From JBCCQH01 sp039024435 (GTDB lineage: Bacteria > Bacteroidota > Bacteroidia > J057 > JADKCL01): a stretch of DNA of 16,280 bases. Positions within the stretch are counted from its first letter, which is position 1. Each line of letters begins with the position of its first letter. The stretch is from the NCBI GenBank assembly GCA_039024435.1, contig JBCCQH010000138.1, positions 1 to 16,280 on the forward strand, written 5' to 3'. Below are positions 14,347 to 16,280 of this stretch, in pieces. The translations under genes were made by a program, and so were the position numbers. Under the pieces are notes generated by a model. The model did not search any database. It was not told where the DNA came from and saw only the letters and a program-made list of their open reading frames with translations.

Positions 14347-16200
14347 TGGCTCTAATAGGCGGACCGTCCGCACCTCGGAATAATCAAAATCGCCATTGAA
14401 GTCGATTTGCTTGAGGCGATAGAAGACCTCTCCCCCGGACAGCCCCTGATCTTCAAACCGATAGGCGTGTCCGTCGGCGTCGTTTCCGGAACCAGGTACG
14501 TCGCCAATCTTAGCGAATGCGGCCCCATCATAGCTCCGTTCGATGTCGAAGCGCATACTGTTGACTTCGAATTCGGTGGTCCAGTCCAGTTGGACGGAAG
14601 TCGGACCATTCGGGTAGGCATTGAAAGCCAAGCCTTCCACCGGAAGCAGGGTAAAACAAGCGAATTCGGAAGTGTTGTTGACCGTGACCGCCGAAGGTCC
14701 AGGATCGATGGCCACGGCAACGATGGTGGAATTGGCTTGCAGAGCGCCGGCATAGGTCCAGTTCCCGAGTCCATTCGCCGAAACCGAGGCGATGAAATCT
14801 TTTCCCTGGCAAGTGGCGGTGCAGGTGGAATCATAGTAAAGTTCGACGGTGGCATTTGGCGAGGCGGAGCCGGTCACCCCACTGGTGCTGCCGACACTGA
14901 AGATGGGGGCGGGGTAATTGGCATTGCCCAATCCCCCCAGGTCGATGCCTAGGCCAGTATTGCAGAACATGCTATTGCGGCTGATGAGGACTTGGGAGAC
15001 GGAAGCTTGGGGCAGACTTACCCCGAAGCCCGCATTGTGAGCGATGACGTTGCCTTCCCCGGTGCCGGTCCCTCCGATGGTGACCGAGTTGACGTTGCCT
15101 TCGAGGCGGATGCCCCCGCTGTCGTTCGGCATGGGTGCGATCCCGGTGATGTCGGTGCCGATGTAGTTGCCCTGGACGGTGGTGCCGCTGGTATTGATGA
15201 GGAAGATGGCGAATTCGGTGCGGCTACCGGACAAGACGTTGCGGTGGGCGGGGGTATTGCCGCCGATGGTCAGGTTGTCGGTATTGATGAGTAGGATTCC
15301 GGAATCTTCGTTGCCGACCGCGGCGGTGCCGGTGCCATTGGTCCCGATCAAATTGCCAACAATGGTGGTGTTATTCGATCCCCCATCGACCACAATGCCG
15401 TGAAAGGCCTGGCCCGAGATGACGTTGCCATCATTCGTCCCGAGGCCTCCGATGTAGGAACCAGTGGCGGCAAACATGTAAATGCCGTTGCTGGCATTGC
15501 CGAGGTCCGACAAGCCGTCCGCCGACAGTCCGATGTAGTTGCCGACGATGGTGTCGTTGATGCTAGAGATGAGGGCGATGCCGGTCCCGAGGTTGCCCGC
15601 GATTACATTGCGGTCGCAGGGGTCGCTCCCACCGATCCGATTGTTGTTGGCCGCGACTTCGACTTGGACTCCGTTCTGGCCATTGGGGGCCGCGAAGAGT
15701 CCGGTAGCATCGGTGCCGATGTAATTTGCGATGATGGTGCAGTTGTCAGCGTCGATCAACTGGATAGCGTTCAGTTGGAAGTTGCGCAGATTAAGGGCAG
15801 CGATGGTGGACCCCGAAGCGCCCACGAGCAATTGGAGGCCATTGCCGGAGCCGCCACCGCCGTCCAGCGAAATAAGGGGCGGACCACAGGCGACGTAGCC
15901 GGGAGCGGTCGTTCCGTCGATACTGACCGGACTGGTGATCGCCGGCAGATTGCCGATGACGGAGATCGTTCCGGTGACGCTGAAGCGAATGATATCGGCT
16001 CCGGCAGAGGAATTGGCATTGATGATGGCCTGGCGGAAGCTTCCCGCTCCGGAGTTGTTGAGGTTGGTGACCGGGAAGATCGCCGCTTGCGCGCTTAGGG
16101 TAGCAAGTAAGAGCAGGGCAAAAAGTAGGAAGGTGAGTGGCTTGCCGGACAAGCCAAACCTAGTCGGTAGAGATACACTGTTAACTTTCACTTCACCCAT
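14095..16200 (-). CDS. Secreted beta-helix surface protein with T9SS type A sorting domain
   Basis: From ATG at 16200 the protein is 701 residues. The signal peptide has the core PLTFLLFALLLLATLSAQA (cleavage near residue 39). Residues 41-110 (VTNLNNSGAGSFRQAI, then a SIDGTTAPGY segment) are the usual opening of bacterial parallel beta-helix proteins. Residues 159-407 hold four beta-helix repeats. Residues 430-515 form a small Ig-like unit with a Cys pair (460, 464), 521-615 a fibronectin-III-like unit (VQLDWTTEFEVNSMRFDIER, FYRLKQIDFNGDFDYSE), and 619-701 the T9SS C-terminal domain. Such proteins are exported by Sec, cross the outer membrane by T9SS and are attached to the surface or released. 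The target is unknown. The frame continues to an ATG at 16278, but that extension would place the signal peptide too far inside. The gene converges on the Ca3427-like gene with 79 bases between. Confidence 0.93.
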   Translation of the reverse strand: MGEVKVNSVSLPTRFGLSGKPLTFLLFALLLLATLSAQAAIFPVTNLNNSGAGSFRQAIINANSSAGADIIRFSVTGTISVIGNLPAITSPVSIDGTTAPGYVACGPPLISLDGGGGSGNGLQLLVGASGSTIAALNLRNFQLNAIQLIDADNCTIIANYIGTDATGLFAAPNGQNGVQVEVAANNNRIGGSDPCDRNVIAGNLGTGIALISSINDTIVGNYIGLSADGLSDLGNASNGIYMFAATGSYIGGLGTNDGNVISGQAFHGIVVDGGSNNTTIVGNLIGTNGTGTAAVGNEDSGILLINTDNLTIGGNTPAHRNVLSGSRTEFAIFLINTSGTTVQGNYIGTDITGIAPMPNDSGGIRLEGNVNSVTIGGTGTGEGNVIAHNAGFGVSLPQASVSQVLISRNSMFCNTGLGIDLGGLGNANYPAPIFSVGSTSGVTGSASPNATVELYYDSTCTATCQGKDFIASVSANGLGNWTYAGALQANSTIVAVAIDPGPSAVTVNNTSEFACFTLLPVEGLAFNAYPNGPTSVQLDWTTEFEVNSMRFDIERSYDGAAFAKIGDVPGSGNDADGHAYRFEDQGLSGGEVFYRLKQIDFNGDFDYSEVRTVRLLEPHENLQLFPQPADQELRVNFAMSGGETARYEVVDLQGKQIRAGELAVVGGTDLTIPVSRLADGFYILRLRTNSRIVSRRFVVQH
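14980..15726 (-). repeat. Four beta-helix repeats of about 62 residues (186 bp)
   Basis: Within the beta-helix protein the motif NYIGTDATG recurs as NYIGTDATG (residue 159), NYIGLSADG (221), NLIGTNGTG (283) and NYIGTDITG (345). Each is followed by IGG...RNVIAGN or GNVISG and then by a G-I/V-x-hydrophobic strand. Spacing is 62 residues each time. The Asn-ladder pattern fits coils of a right-handed parallel beta-helix. Confidence 0.85.
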
Positions 16201-16206
16201 GATACT

Positions 16207-16225
16207 TATTGTGATTTTGACAATA
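16207..16225. promoter_or_regulatory. Inverted repeat upstream of the beta-helix protein gene
   Basis: TATTGT (16207-16212) and ACAATA (16220-16225) are perfect inverted arms with a 7-base spacer, just before the start at 16200, in an AT-rich stretch. The ATTGTG...ACAAT look is loosely like a CRP/FNR-type site. It overlaps the expected ribosome-binding region, which would suit repression. Support is weak because arms this short occur by chance. Confidence 0.3.
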
Positions 16226-16280
16226 TCAAAAATGGTAAAATATGCTGAAAAATGAAAATGGAATTCTGTGATTTCCATGC

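Noticed and set aside
16201..16278. N-terminal extension of the beta-helix protein to ATG 16278
   Set aside because: It adds 26 residues before an already complete signal peptide and overlaps the AT-rich promoter-like region.

Overview
The window looks like a chromosomal piece of a moderately GC-rich Bacteroidota bacterium, possibly of the Saprospiria/Lewinella type (the class is an inference). The main evidence is the C-terminal type IX secretion (T9SS) sorting domain of the right-hand surface protein. A second very large secreted protein at the left edge, built from DUF11-like and Ig-like repeats, and the lack of strong Shine-Dalgarno sites fit the same group. No tRNA, rRNA, CRISPR array, transposase, integrase or phage gene was seen.

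Layout. (1) 1-4972, minus: the N-terminal 1657 codons of a giant secreted protein that runs off the left edge, with a signal peptide, tandem DUF11-like domains, then Ig-like repeats in an alternating A/B pattern of about 505 bp. (2) 4973-5690: long non-coding stretch. (3) 5691-7039, plus: a two-gene unit, an Mpo1/DUF962-like membrane protein and a secreted DUF1571-like protein with an internal LysM-like segment. (4) 7018-10304, minus: an aldonolactone-oxidase-type FAD enzyme, a SAT-like GNAT acetyltransferase and an FMN-dependent alpha-hydroxy-acid dehydrogenase. (5) 10622-11008, minus: a small lipoprotein. (6) 11552-13009, plus: a tightly coupled pair, a four-helix membrane protein with a CPMC motif and a soluble nine-cysteine protein, followed by a strong 22-bp hairpin. 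(7) 13152-14015, plus: a cytoplasmic periplasmic-binding-protein-like (Ca3427-like) protein. (8) 14095-16200, minus: a beta-helix surface protein with a T9SS sorting domain.

The two surface proteins are probably T9SS cargo for adhesion or surface interaction. The central genes look like ordinary metabolic accessory genes. The least explained item is the CPMC membrane protein plus cysteine-rich partner (11552-13009), which I read as a possible metal- or thiol-handling pair. That reading rests on cysteine pattern and gene coupling only. No clear defence, mobile or biosynthetic system is visible.
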